A stretch of DNA of 15,922 nt. Source: an uncultured Bacteroidota bacterium. GTDB taxonomy: Bacteria > Bacteroidota > Bacteroidia > Bacteroidales > UBA12481. Shown here one piece after another: positions 1 to 7,519 of the stretch. Where the stretch lies: contig CAILAQ010000359.1 in the NCBI GenBank assembly GCA_903832165.1, positions 1 through 15,922 on the forward strand, read 5' to 3'. The notes beneath the pieces are model-generated. The model ran no database searches, was not told where the DNA came from, and was given only the letters and a program-made list of their open reading frames with translations. Both the position numbers and the translations under genes were made by a program. How positions within the stretch are numbered: the stretch's first letter is position 1; each line of letters opens with the position of its first letter.

Positions 1-991
1 TGGCAAGATAGGCCAGGGATTTCTGCATCTGGGCCGTATCTTTTATCAGTACCGCACCCAGACCAAAAGGGATAAACAGGCTTTTGTGCGGATCAACGCA
101 AATAGAGTCGGACTTTTCAATACCCTTCAACTTTTTCTTCCCTTCGTCAGTGAGCATGAAAAATCCACCATAAGCTGCATCCAGGTGGAACCAAAGTTCA
201 TGGCGCCCGGCTATATCCCCGATCTCGTCGATCGGATCTATAGCGCCAACGTCTGTTGTTCCGGCAGTAGCCACTATCAAAAATGGATTCAGCCCGTTCT
301 TTTTGTCCTCGAAAATAAGATTTTCCAGATCCTCCGGTTTGATCCGGTAACCATTATCCACCTCAACATAACGGAGGATGCATTCATCGAGACCGGCAAT
401 CCGTATAGCTTTCTGTATGGAATGATGAGCCTGCTGCGACAAATAAATAACTGATTTATCAATGATTTTAGAATTGATTCTTTTGGCATCCCGCGCCGTG
501 ACAATGGCAATGAGGTTGGCAATGCTGCCTCCGGAAGTAAGGTTTCCCGCCGCAGTTTTGGGATATCCCAGCACTTCGGCAAACCAGGCAATCAGCATGT
601 TTTCCATGCGAACAGCTCCCGGTGAGGCAAAGAAAATCCCCGCATAACGGTTGGATACATCGGCCAGATAATCGCCCAGCGCCGAATAATAAATCCCTCC
701 TCCGGGAATGTAACCCAGATGTCCGGCCGATGCCGGATTCAACCCTTGAGAATCCACATTTTGCTTTAAAAGATCGAGGACCTCGTCAATATTTACCGGT
801 TCTTCAGATATGGGGGAATCAAGCAACGCGATTCCTTTATCGGACTTAGACTCAAAAGCTTTTATTTCGCCAATCGTATTTAGAAAATTCTCGCTGTACT
901 TGATAACTTTTTTTCTTGTCGATTCCCGCTGGTCTGCATTTGGCTCCAGTTCACGCGATATCTTCTCCAGTTCTTTCAGTCTCTCAAGCAT
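1..991 (-). CDS. PLP-dependent group II decarboxylase (aromatic-L-amino-acid decarboxylase-like), partial at left edge
   Basis: This is an open minus-strand frame of 330 codons that leaves the window at base 1, so the C-terminus is missing (the family is usually about 470-500 residues). My translation shows the fold-type I PLP decarboxylase signatures in order: N-terminal swap region with NPASAGHLGYIPGGG (about 85-99), LTSGGSIAN (151-159), QAHHS with the PLP-stacking His near 189, ATAGTTDVGAIDPI (241-254), HLDAAYGG with the PLP-pyridine Asp near 271, and DPHKSLF with the Schiff-base Lys at about 303. Family knowledge: these cytosolic enzymes remove CO2 from L-DOPA, tyrosine, tryptophan or similar amino acids to give amines. 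The substrate cannot be chosen because the catalytic tyrosine loop is off the edge. I place the start at ATG 991. An ATG at 1001 gives only MKKNA and a stop in another frame, overlapping the chosen start. It is divergent from marR and shares its upstream region. Family is near certain; exact substrate is not. Confidence 0.94.
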   Translation of the reverse strand, partial: MLERLKELEKISRELEPNADQRESTRKKVIKYSENFLNTIGEIKAFESKSDKGIALLDSPISEEPVNIDEVLDLLKQNVDSQGLNPASAGHLGYIPGGGIYYSALGDYLADVSNRYAGIFFASPGAVRMENMLIAWFAEVLGYPKTAAGNLTSGGSIANLIAIVTARDAKRINSKIIDKSVIYLSQQAHHSIQKAIRIAGLDECILRYVEVDNGYRIKPEDLENLIFEDKKNGLNPFLIVATAGTTDVGAIDPIDEIGDIAGRHELWFHLDAAYGGFFMLTDEGKKKLKGIEKSDSICVDPHKSLFIPFGLGAVLIKDTAQMQKSLAYLA

Positions 992-1011
992 TCTTTTTCA
1001 TTTATGGTAAG

Positions 1012-1044
1012 CAAATATACGGATTTGACGAATGTTTACTCAAA
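1012..1044 (-). promoter_or_regulatory. Candidate Bacteroidetes-type promoter of the decarboxylase gene
   Basis: On the minus strand, TATATTTG (1019-1012) matches the phylum -7 consensus TAnnTTTG exactly. A TTTG (1044-1041) lies 21 nt upstream, where the -33 element is expected. Transcription would begin around 1007, leaving a leader of about 15 nt before ATG 991. This supports ATG 991 over ATG 1001. Not experimentally tested. Confidence 0.6.
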
Positions 1045-1067
1045 ATTAGTTGTATTTGTCAACTAAT
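1045..1067. promoter_or_regulatory. Probable MarR operator: 8-bp inverted repeat between divergent promoters
   Basis: ATTAGTTG (1045-1052) and CAACTAAT (1060-1067) are perfect reverse complements separated by 7 nt. The repeat abuts the -33 element of the decarboxylase promoter and covers the -33 TTG (1050-1052) of the marR promoter. A dimeric winged-helix regulator bound here would be expected to affect both genes. The half-site resembles known MarR-family half-sites (the E. coli marO site also contains CAACTAAT). Binding by the adjacent MarR protein is inference. Confidence 0.6.
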
Positions 1068-1081
1068 AAACTTTACCTTTG
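1050..1081 (+). promoter_or_regulatory. Candidate Bacteroidetes-type promoter of marR
   Basis: TACCTTTG (1074-1081) matches TAnnTTTG exactly. TTG at 1050-1052 is 21 nt upstream, the same spacing as in the opposite promoter; a second TTTG (1055-1058) is closer than usual. Predicted transcription start is near 1086-1088, giving a leader of about 14 nt to ATG 1101. The left arm of the inverted repeat overlaps the -33 element, which suggests autorepression. Confidence 0.6.
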
Positions 1082-1100
1082 TCGCGCAAAAATTTTTGTG

Positions 1101-1547
1101 ATGAAGGAAAAGATGGATTTGTCGATCATGGACATGGGAAGAATGATGCAGGAACTCTTCCGGGTATTCAAGAAACGTATTGAAAGCGAGGAAAATGCCG
1201 AGGTGAAACTTTCGTCTGAGCAGTTCAGTCTGTTGCATGCCTTAAGCCTGAAAGAGGAAGAGGTGATTCAGAAGGATATGGCGGAAATGATGGGGAAGGA
1301 TAAATCAGCAGTGCTGAGGATTATCGACTGCCTGGAGGAAAAAGGACTGGTGAGGCGTGTGGCAGCTATGGAGGACCGGCGCAAAAATTACCTGATGGTG
1401 ACCAAAGCCGGATACCGCGCTATAGACTTGTATATGGTCATTGTTTATGAACTGGTGAAAGAACTCAGGGATGGTCTGTCGCAGGAGGATGTAGATACAT
1501 TTCATAAGGTGGTGAACCAGATCAGGTGCAACGCCATAAAACTCTGA
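1101..1547 (+). CDS. MarR-family winged helix-turn-helix transcriptional regulator
   Basis: The protein has 148 residues, the usual MarR size. A helical dimerisation region (about 5-50) is followed by a helix-turn-helix (about 57-83) whose recognition helix reads GKDKSAVLRIIDCLEEKGLV, and then the diagnostic wing EDRRKNYLMVTKAG (91-104) with its DRR signature. C-terminal helices (about 107-145) complete the dimer interface. Family knowledge: MarR proteins bind palindromic operators as dimers and release them when phenolic or other small ligands bind, or on cysteine oxidation; many repress efflux pumps. The frame is open back to ATG 1050, but the promoter and operator lie inside that extension, so I use ATG 1101; ATG 1113, preceded by AAGGAAAAG, is an alternative. 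It sits 141 nt upstream of the RND efflux genes on the same strand and is probably their local regulator. Confidence 0.93.
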   Translation: MKEKMDLSIMDMGRMMQELFRVFKKRIESEENAEVKLSSEQFSLLHALSLKEEEVIQKDMAEMMGKDKSAVLRIIDCLEEKGLVRRVAAMEDRRKNYLMVTKAGYRAIDLYMVIVYELVKELRDGLSQEDVDTFHKVVNQIRCNAIKL

Positions 1548-1562
1548 GCTTATCTAAATATA

Positions 1563-1575
1563 TAGTTGATAACTA
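1563..1575. promoter_or_regulatory. Second MarR-like palindrome upstream of the efflux operon
   Basis: TAGTTGATAACTA is a perfect inverted repeat with 5-bp arms and a 3-nt centre. It shares the TAGTTG half-site with the 1045-1067 repeat but has closer arms. It lies 16 bp after the marR stop and about 113 bp before the TolC-type gene, a sensible place for an operator controlling the pump genes. I find no convincing TAnnTTTG element in this gap, so an independent promoter is uncertain. Short palindromes in AT-rich DNA can arise by chance. Confidence 0.4.
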
Positions 1576-1605
1576 CAATAATTGACCGGCGAAACGGCAA
1601 AAATG

Positions 1606-1650
1606 AAGGCTCAAGGCTCAGAAATCAAGGCTCAAGGCTCAAGGCTCAAG
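1606..1650 (+). repeat. Tandem 7-bp repeat (CAAGGCT) in the leader of the efflux operon
   Basis: AAGGCTC occurs twice in tandem (1606-1619). After a 6-nt interruption (1620-1625), CAAGGCT occurs three times in tandem plus a partial CAAG (1626-1650). It lies in the non-coding gap between marR and the TolC-type gene, ending 38 nt before the start codon. The unit is non-palindromic and too short for CRISPR. Such an array is prone to copy-number change by replication slippage, which would alter promoter/operator-to-gene spacing or leader structure; that effect is inference. Confidence 0.9.
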
Positions 1651-1688
1651 TGAAGTAAGAAAGTAAAAAAAATCAAAAGGAAAATAGA

Positions 1689-2990
1689 ATGAAAATTTTA
1701 AATCGATTAATTTTTAGCAGTATCCTCTGCTTAAGCGTAATTTCGCTTCAGGCGCAGGAAAAATTGGTTTTGTCGCTGGACAGCGCGGTAAGCTATGCCC
1801 TCAACCACAACAAAACCCTGGTGAATTCGAAGTACGCCATCGACAAATCGGCCCAGAAACTCAAGGAAACCATCGCAGCAGGTTTACCACAGATAAGCGC
1901 TTCCATTGATTATAACAACTTCCTGGGTGCAACAGCCTCCCTGCAGCTGAACCCTGCCGCTCCACCGGCTATAATCGAGTTTAATCCGACAAGCAGCTTT
2001 AAGGCAAACGTGAGCCAGCTGGTGTTTAATGGTAATTATTTCGTTGGTATCGAGCTTTCGAAACTGGCCAAAACAATCACCGAACAGAGCTACCAGAAGG
2101 ATGAGCTGAATGTTAAGGAACAAACCATTCAGGCCTATTGCATGATCCTCGCAACCGAAAGGATACTGGGCATAATCAAATCGAACAAGGAGAATGCCCA
2201 GACTATCTACGACAAAACAAAAAATCTTGCCAATGCAGGACTCATCGAACAAACCGATGCGAAGAAGCTTTCCATCATGGTGGCATCAGTGGATAATGCC
2301 TTTAAATCCATGCAAAGACAGGTTGAACTTGGGTATAACCTTCTTCGCTTTCAACTCGGTTTAAATTCTGATCAGGCGGTTACCCTTACCTCAAACCTTG
2401 ATGATATATCCAAACAGTATATCCTGCATACAACCCTGGCTGATGCCTTCAATATTGAGAATAATATCGATTTTAAATTGATCTCCATGCAGGGTGATAT
2501 TGCACAGAAGTCAGTAAAAATGAGAAAATCGAGCTATCTGCCAACCGTGGCTGCCTATTTTGCACGGACCGATAAGATCCTGAAACCACTTTTCGACTTT
2601 ACCCCGAAGAATGTTGTGGGATTAACACTGAACGTTCCAATACTATCCGGCGGAACCAGGCTTGCTCAGTTGAATCAGGCAAAAATCGACAGCGATATCA
2701 GCTCAAATACGAAAGAGCTCGTTACGCAGCAACTTACCCTGCAGGAACGGCAGTTACGGTTTAATTATAATACCCTGCTTGATCAGTATGATATGCAGAA
2801 AGCGAATGTGGATATCGCTAAGGAAGTATTGGAAAAGATGAACCTGAAATATCAGCAGGGCATCGTCTCCAGCCTTGAACTTACCAGTGCCAATAACGAT
2901 TACCTCACCTCAGAAACCAACTTCACCAATATCATTCTTCAATTGCTTAATGCAGAAATGACCCTCCGCAAAATAAACAGTAAACTCTAA
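1689..2990 (+). CDS. TolC-family outer membrane efflux protein
   Basis: This 433-residue protein is the outer-membrane channel component of the tripartite pump. It begins with a signal peptide (MKILNRLIFSSILCLSVISLQAQ, cleavage predicted after A22). The mature part opens with LVLSLDSAVSYALNHNKTLVNSKYAID, the usual start of an OEP repeat, and continues as two OEP halves of long amphipathic helices with short beta segments: roughly 25-225 and 240-430. The second half ends with the typical QQGIVSSLELTSANNDYLTSETNFTN region and a last helix (NAEMTLRKINSKL). Family knowledge: three subunits form a beta-barrel in the outer membrane with a periplasmic helical tunnel. A purine-rich AAAAGGAAAAT sits just ahead of ATG. 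Only 4 nt separate its stop from the next gene. Gene order OMF-MFP-RND matches the Porphyromonas xepCAB type. Substrate not predictable. Confidence 0.94.
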   Translation: MKILNRLIFSSILCLSVISLQAQEKLVLSLDSAVSYALNHNKTLVNSKYAIDKSAQKLKETIAAGLPQISASIDYNNFLGATASLQLNPAAPPAIIEFNPTSSFKANVSQLVFNGNYFVGIELSKLAKTITEQSYQKDELNVKEQTIQAYCMILATERILGIIKSNKENAQTIYDKTKNLANAGLIEQTDAKKLSIMVASVDNAFKSMQRQVELGYNLLRFQLGLNSDQAVTLTSNLDDISKQYILHTTLADAFNIENNIDFKLISMQGDIAQKSVKMRKSSYLPTVAAYFARTDKILKPLFDFTPKNVVGLTLNVPILSGGTRLAQLNQAKIDSDISSNTKELVTQQLTLQERQLRFNYNTLLDQYDMQKANVDIAKEVLEKMNLKYQQGIVSSLELTSANNDYLTSETNFTNIILQLLNAEMTLRKINSKL

Positions 2991-2994
2991 AAAA

Positions 2995-4050
2995 ATGAAC
3001 ACAATAAAAATGCTGAATTTGTCCCTGGCGTTGGGACTGTTAATCGCGGGTACCTCCTGTGCACCAAAAAAGGACGCCGCTGCCGAAACAAAACTTCCAG
3101 AAATCAAGGCAGCTGCATCCGTTAAAACAATGATCGCTAAAACGGAAACCATTACTCGCTATATCGATTTTACCTCTTCATTAATTCCTTTCGAAGAAGT
3201 GCATCTTGCTCCTTCGGCTCCCGGCCGTATCGAGAAAATCAATGTTGAAATCGGCAATAATGTCAAAAAAGACCAGGTGGTGGCTCTCATGGACCGCACC
3301 AATCTGGAGACTGCAAAAATCAATATGCTGAAACTGGAAACTGATTTCAAGCGACTCGAATCCCTCAAGCAATCCAACAGCATTGCGGACCAACAGTATG
3401 ACCAGATCAAATCGGCATACGACATTGCCAAAACCAGCTATCAGTTTCTCCTTGACAATACCCAGTTAAGAGCTCCTTTCAGCGGCGTAATTTCCGGCAA
3501 GTACTTTGAAGACGGCGAAATTTATTCGGGTGCTCCGGTTCCTGCAGTCGGAAAAGCAGCTATTGTTTCAATCATCCAGATCAACCAGCTGAAGGCGCTC
3601 ATCAGCATTCCATCGAATTATTATCCTTTGGTTAAAGTTGGAATGAAGGCTGATGTTAAATCAGAGATTTATCCTGATCTTACTTTTGCAGGGGATGTTT
3701 ACCGGATTTATCCAACCATCGATAACGCTACCAAAACTTTTACGGTAGAAGTGAAAATCGCCAATAACGGATTGAAACTGCGTCCGGGAATGTTTTCAAA
3801 AATTCAGCTGAACCTGGGACAGGGAAGCGCCATCCTTGTTCCGAACATTGCAATTGTTAAGCAAACCGGAACGAACGATATGTACGTATTCCTGAATAAT
3901 AATAATGTTGCCGTAAAAACGCAGGTCAAAACCGGCCGGATGATCGACGACAAGATCGAAGTCACCGAAGGCATAGCTGAAGGCGCTGAAGTCATTATAG
4001 TCGGACAGAACAAGATCGAGAATCAGGCAGCCATAATCATTAAGAACTAA
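2995..4050 (+). CDS. RND efflux membrane fusion protein (periplasmic adaptor lipoprotein, HlyD/AcrA family)
   Basis: This 351-residue adaptor links the inner-membrane pump to the outer-membrane channel. The N-terminus is a lipoprotein signal peptide with lipobox AGTSC, so Cys22 should be acylated. The first barrel/lipoyl half includes VEIGNNVKKDQVVALMDRTNL (about 84-104). A short helical hairpin follows (about 104-155, LKLETDFKRLESLKQSNSIADQ and its partner helix). The second lipoyl half is TQLRAPFSGVISGKYFEDGEIYSG (about 156-179), followed by a beta-barrel domain with the conserved KLRPGMFSKIQL (about 260-271) and a membrane-proximal domain at the C-terminus. The hairpin is shorter than in E. 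coli AcrA, common in Bacteroidetes adaptors. It is 4 nt after the TolC gene and 4 nt before the pump gene, so surely the same transcript. Confidence 0.94.
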   Translation: MNTIKMLNLSLALGLLIAGTSCAPKKDAAAETKLPEIKAAASVKTMIAKTETITRYIDFTSSLIPFEEVHLAPSAPGRIEKINVEIGNNVKKDQVVALMDRTNLETAKINMLKLETDFKRLESLKQSNSIADQQYDQIKSAYDIAKTSYQFLLDNTQLRAPFSGVISGKYFEDGEIYSGAPVPAVGKAAIVSIIQINQLKALISIPSNYYPLVKVGMKADVKSEIYPDLTFAGDVYRIYPTIDNATKTFTVEVKIANNGLKLRPGMFSKIQLNLGQGSAILVPNIAIVKQTGTNDMYVFLNNNNVAVKTQVKTGRMIDDKIEVTEGIAEGAEVIIVGQNKIENQAAIIIKN

Positions 4051-4054
4051 GATC

Positions 4055-7000
4055 ATGAGTTTATTCAGTACAGCAGTAAAAAAGCCCGTCAGCACCGTCA
4101 TGATCTTCCTTGCGGTGGTGATTTTCGGGCTATATTCCTATTCACAGTTACCTGTGGATTTCTTTCCTAAGATTGATCCGCCGATTCTTTCGGTATTTAC
4201 CTTTTACACAGGTGCCAACGCCTCCGACGTTGAGCAGAATGTTACGCGCAAGCTCGAAGATGGGTTTGGCTCGCTTACCAATCTCAAAAAGATCAGTTCC
4301 AAATCGAAAGATAACATCTCGGTGATCACCCTTGAATTTGAATGGGGTGCCAACCTTGACGAGGCAACGAATGAGGTTCGCAACGCCGTGGGACTTGCCG
4401 AGCGAAATCTGCCGGACGGTATTGCAACACCTACGATTTTCAAGATGAGTACGAGCATGATGCCGGTGGTAATGTTTACGGTAACCGCCAGCGATAGTTA
4501 TAAGGGCATCAAGGACATTCTCGACAAGAAAGTGATTCAGCCACTCAATAGGATCGACGGGGTTGGAAATATCATCGAAATGGGCGCCCCGGTTAGGGCA
4601 GTAATGGTGGATGTTGATCCGCGCAAACTGGATGCTTATGGCCTGACTGTTGAGCAAATAGCCGGTATCCTCGGAGCGAACAACCTGAACCTTCCGTCAG
4701 GCAGCCTTGAGATGGGGAAATCAGATCTTCCGCTGAGACTGCAGGGAGAATGGGAAAGCAGCGACCAGGTGAAGGATATCATTATCAGTAATATTAGCGG
4801 TAAAACAGTTTACCTGAGAGACATTGCTACCGTGAACGACGGACTCAAGGACATTAAAACCTATGAGCGGTCCAACGGCAGTAAAAACGTCCGTATCATG
4901 ATCCAGAAACAGTCGGATGCAAATACCGTTACTGTTGCCAATAATATAAAGGCCAAACTTGAAGAGATCAAGAAAACCCTGCCTCCCGATGTGAATGTGG
5001 AAATCCTGATGGACTCTTCGCTGAGCACGATGGCTTCGATAAATAACCTGGCCGAGACTTTATTTTACGCCCTGATCTTCGTTGTGATCGTCGTATTCTT
5101 TTTCCTTGGGCGCTGGAGGGCCACTTTTATTATCTCGCTCTCCATTCCGATATCTCTGATCGTCGGATTTGTCTATATGTACCTTTCCGGCGGAACTATC
5201 AATATCATTACACTTTCATCACTTTCTATAGCGATAGGAATGGTGGTCGATGATTCCATTGTGGTTCTGGAGAATATTACGAAAAAGCTGGAACACGGAG
5301 GGTTCGCACGTGAATCAGCCATATACGGAACAAGCGAGGTCAGCCTTGCTGTTATTGCCTCCACGCTGACCGTTATCGCTGTGTTTCTTCCGCTCACCAT
5401 GCTGGGTGGAATGACAGGTATCCTTTTCCGTCCTTTGGGTTGGGTAGTGACCATCTCTGTGGGTATGTCGGTTATTGTTTCTCTTACACTGGTCCCGATG
5501 CTCTCCTCCAAGATCCTGAGAACCAAGATTCCAGGCAAAAAAAGTATCTCCGGAAGGATTTACTGGTTCTCCCAGGGTTTGCTTAACAGGCTCGACAATT
5601 TCTATGAACGGATACTTAACTGGGCAGTAGGACACCGCTGGACCGTAGTCATCATTGCTTTCCTGGTTTTTGTTTCCTCCATGTCGCTGGTGAAACTGAT
5701 TGGTACTGAATTCATGCCAGCCTCTGATAACGACCGTATAACCGCACAGGTAAAACTCGCGCAGGGTACCAAGCTCGATGAGACCGCCAAGACGGCGCAT
5801 ATACTCGATTCGGTTTTCATGAAAAATTATCCTGAAATCGAGATCGTTTCCACCAGTGCGGGAGTTGGTGACGAAAACAGCCTCGCTTCCATATTCACTG
5901 AAACAGGCAACTATATCATCAATTACACCTTCAAAATGAAGCCACGTGCCGAGCGCGTGCAGGACATCTTCCAGGTGGCCAACCGCATGCGAAAGGATAT
6001 CGAGCAATTGCCCGAAGTGGAGAAATATTTTGTCGATCCTGGCAGCACACGAGGCGCTGCCGCCATGGGGATGGGTGGTGGCAATAACCTTGAATTAAAG
6101 GTTTATGGAAATAATTTCGATGAAACCAACGTTTTCTCCGAGAAGGTGGCCCAGGCATTGCACGGAATCAATGGTACCAAGGATATTCTCATTAGCCGCG
6201 ATAAGGAAAAAACCGAATTGCAGCTGGTGATCGATCAGCAGAAGATGACCTCATTCGGCCTGACAACAGCCGGTGTTGCTATGGCCATCCGCAACAGGAT
6301 CACCGGATTTACCGCTACCAAATACCGTGAGGCAGGCGATGAATACGATGTGATTGTCAGATATGATGAAAAGTTCCGGCATTCCACAGAAGATATCCTT
6401 AACATGACAATCGCTACTCCGGCTGGGAAAATGGTCCGGTTGAGCGAGATCACGACCATGAAGAGATTCTATTCGCCACCAAATATTGAGCGCGAAAATA
6501 AAGTGCGCGTAGTAACAGTTTCCTCTGCTCTTTCAGGAACAGATATCGGAACCGTTAAGAAGGCTCTGGAGATTGAAATGGCAAAGATGGATAAGCCCGA
6601 AGATATTACTACTGCTTTCGGCGGAAGTGCCGAAAGCATGAAAGATTCGTTCAAGAGCCTGATGCTTCTTCTCCTGCTATCCATTATTTTGGTTTACATC
6701 GTAATGGCCTCCCAGTTTGAATCAATGAGGGAGCCGTTCATCATCATGTTCTCCATTCCGTTTGCGTTTACCGGCGTCTTTCTCGCCTTGTTCTTATTCC
6801 ATGCCACGATCAATGTCATTTCACTTATCGGGGCAGTAATGCTTATCGGTATCGTGGTTAAGAACGGTATTATTCTGGTTGATTATACCAACCTGCTGGT
6901 GAACAGGGACTATCCGCTGAAAAAAGCCGTTGTTGCGGCCGGACGCTCCAGGCTCAGACCGGTACTCATGACCTCCCTCACCATGATTCTCGCTATGATT

Positions 7001-7183
7001 CCAATGATCGCCACTTCGGGAAGCGGCTCGGAAATGTGGAAACCGATGGCCATCGCTATCTTTGGCGGGTTAACATTTTCCACGTTGGTAACACTGATTG
7101 TGATACCTACTATTTATACCATTTTCGGCGTAGGTAAAATGAAAAGGGAGAATAAAGCCGAAGCAAAACTTTCAAAACAGTAA
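4055..7183 (+). CDS. RND-family (HAE1/AcrB-like) inner membrane efflux transporter
   Basis: At 1042 residues it is close to AcrB (1049) and appears complete. The frame starts with TM1 (KKPVSTVMIFLAVVIFGLYSYSQLP, about 9-33), followed by a large periplasmic porter/docking loop, TM2-6 (about 335-480), a second periplasmic loop (about 560-865) and TM8-12 (about 870-1025). Proton-relay residues are visible: Asp399-Asp400 in GMVVDDSIVVLEN (TM4) and Lys936 in GIVVKNGIILVDYTN (TM10), matching AcrB D407, D408 and K940. Family knowledge: trimeric drug/proton antiporters capturing substrates from the periplasm and inner-membrane outer leaflet and passing them to the TolC channel. Hydrophobic drugs, detergents or toxic metabolites are typical. 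The gene follows its adaptor by 4 nt and is followed 12 nt later by a PII-like gene. No frameshift or missing key residue. Substrate range unknown. Confidence 0.95.
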   Translation: MSLFSTAVKKPVSTVMIFLAVVIFGLYSYSQLPVDFFPKIDPPILSVFTFYTGANASDVEQNVTRKLEDGFGSLTNLKKISSKSKDNISVITLEFEWGANLDEATNEVRNAVGLAERNLPDGIATPTIFKMSTSMMPVVMFTVTASDSYKGIKDILDKKVIQPLNRIDGVGNIIEMGAPVRAVMVDVDPRKLDAYGLTVEQIAGILGANNLNLPSGSLEMGKSDLPLRLQGEWESSDQVKDIIISNISGKTVYLRDIATVNDGLKDIKTYERSNGSKNVRIMIQKQSDANTVTVANNIKAKLEEIKKTLPPDVNVEILMDSSLSTMASINNLAETLFYALIFVVIVVFFFLGRWRATFIISLSIPISLIVGFVYMYLSGGTINIITLSSLSIAIGMVVDDSIVVLENITKKLEHGGFARESAIYGTSEVSLAVIASTLTVIAVFLPLTMLGGMTGILFRPLGWVVTISVGMSVIVSLTLVPMLSSKILRTKIPGKKSISGRIYWFSQGLLNRLDNFYERILNWAVGHRWTVVIIAFLVFVSSMSLVKLIGTEFMPASDNDRITAQVKLAQGTKLDETAKTAHILDSVFMKNYPEIEIVSTSAGVGDENSLASIFTETGNYIINYTFKMKPRAERVQDIFQVANRMRKDIEQLPEVEKYFVDPGSTRGAAAMGMGGGNNLELKVYGNNFDETNVFSEKVAQALHGINGTKDILISRDKEKTELQLVIDQQKMTSFGLTTAGVAMAIRNRITGFTATKYREAGDEYDVIVRYDEKFRHSTEDILNMTIATPAGKMVRLSEITTMKRFYSPPNIERENKVRVVTVSSALSGTDIGTVKKALEIEMAKMDKPEDITTAFGGSAESMKDSFKSLMLLLLLSIILVYIVMASQFESMREPFIIMFSIPFAFTGVFLALFLFHATINVISLIGAVMLIGIVVKNGIILVDYTNLLVNRDYPLKKAVVAAGRSRLRPVLMTSLTMILAMIPMIATSGSGSEMWKPMAIAIFGGLTFSTLVTLIVIPTIYTIFGVGKMKRENKAEAKLSKQ

Positions 7184-7195
7184 AAGCCTACAAGA

Positions 7196-7489
7196 ATGAA
7201 ATCAGTATTTATATCATACAATCAATCCATCACCGAGGAGGTGCAGGAAGTATTGGACAGTCTCTCCATTCGCGGTTACACCCAGTGGCTCGACATTTTA
7301 GGAAGGGGGACTGATACAGGCACTATGCATGAAGGAACCCATACCTGGCCTGAGCTGAATAATGCGCATTTAACGATTGTCGAAGATTCTAAGGTACCTC
7401 TTTTGCTTGAAAAGCTTAAAGCACTTAACAGTGAGGTTGAGGAGCAGGGCCTTAGGGCGTTTGTCTGGAATATCGAAGACGGCATTTAA
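7196..7489 (+). CDS. PG0541-type RND transporter-associated PII-like protein
   Basis: This 97-residue cytosolic protein has no signal peptide or membrane segment. The pattern resembles a PII-like ferredoxin fold: strand MKSVFISYN, helix SITEEVQEVLDSLS (11-24), strand YTQWLDILGRG (28-38), the loop MHEGTHTWPELNNAHLTIVED (44-64), helix KVPLLLEKLKALNSEVEEQG (66-85) and the final strand LRAFVWNI. I recognise it as similar to Porphyromonas gingivalis PG0541, found directly after the xepCAB pump genes. The conserved-looking THTWPELN element and glycines near GRGTDTGT could form a ligand site. The biochemical role is not established to my knowledge; a sensor or modulator of the pump is inference from conserved position. 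It starts 12 nt after the pump gene, and the operon terminator follows 30 nt after its stop, so it is the last gene of the efflux transcript. Confidence 0.82.
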   Translation: MKSVFISYNQSITEEVQEVLDSLSIRGYTQWLDILGRGTDTGTMHEGTHTWPELNNAHLTIVEDSKVPLLLEKLKALNSEVEEQGLRAFVWNIEDGI

Positions 7490-7519
7490 TTTCCACCGGA
7501 AATCAGATTTTCAGCAAGG

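Noticed and set aside
86..1010. Several plus-strand open frames of 60-120 codons across the left end
   Set aside because: They lie opposite the partial decarboxylase, whose minus-strand translation has all the family motifs. The plus frames show no recognisable domain and are shadows.
1087..1098. Perfect 12-bp palindrome CAAAAATTTTTG just before marR
   Set aside because: An A-run next to a T-run makes this trivially palindromic. It lies in the short leader and is weak evidence for an operator compared with the repeat at 1045-1067.
1050..1100. Longer N-terminal extension of the MarR protein from ATG 1050
   Set aside because: The extension would contain the -7 promoter element and half of the operator, and its residues do not match MarR N-termini. 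ATG 1101 gives a normal family length.
1606..1650. Possible CRISPR-like array
   Set aside because: Units are 7 bp without unique spacers and no cas gene is present. It is a simple tandem repeat.
5315..6007. Minus-strand frame of 230 codons inside the RND pump gene
   Set aside because: It overlaps a fully supported transporter gene and its His/Arg/Gly-rich composition matches an antisense shadow with no domain.
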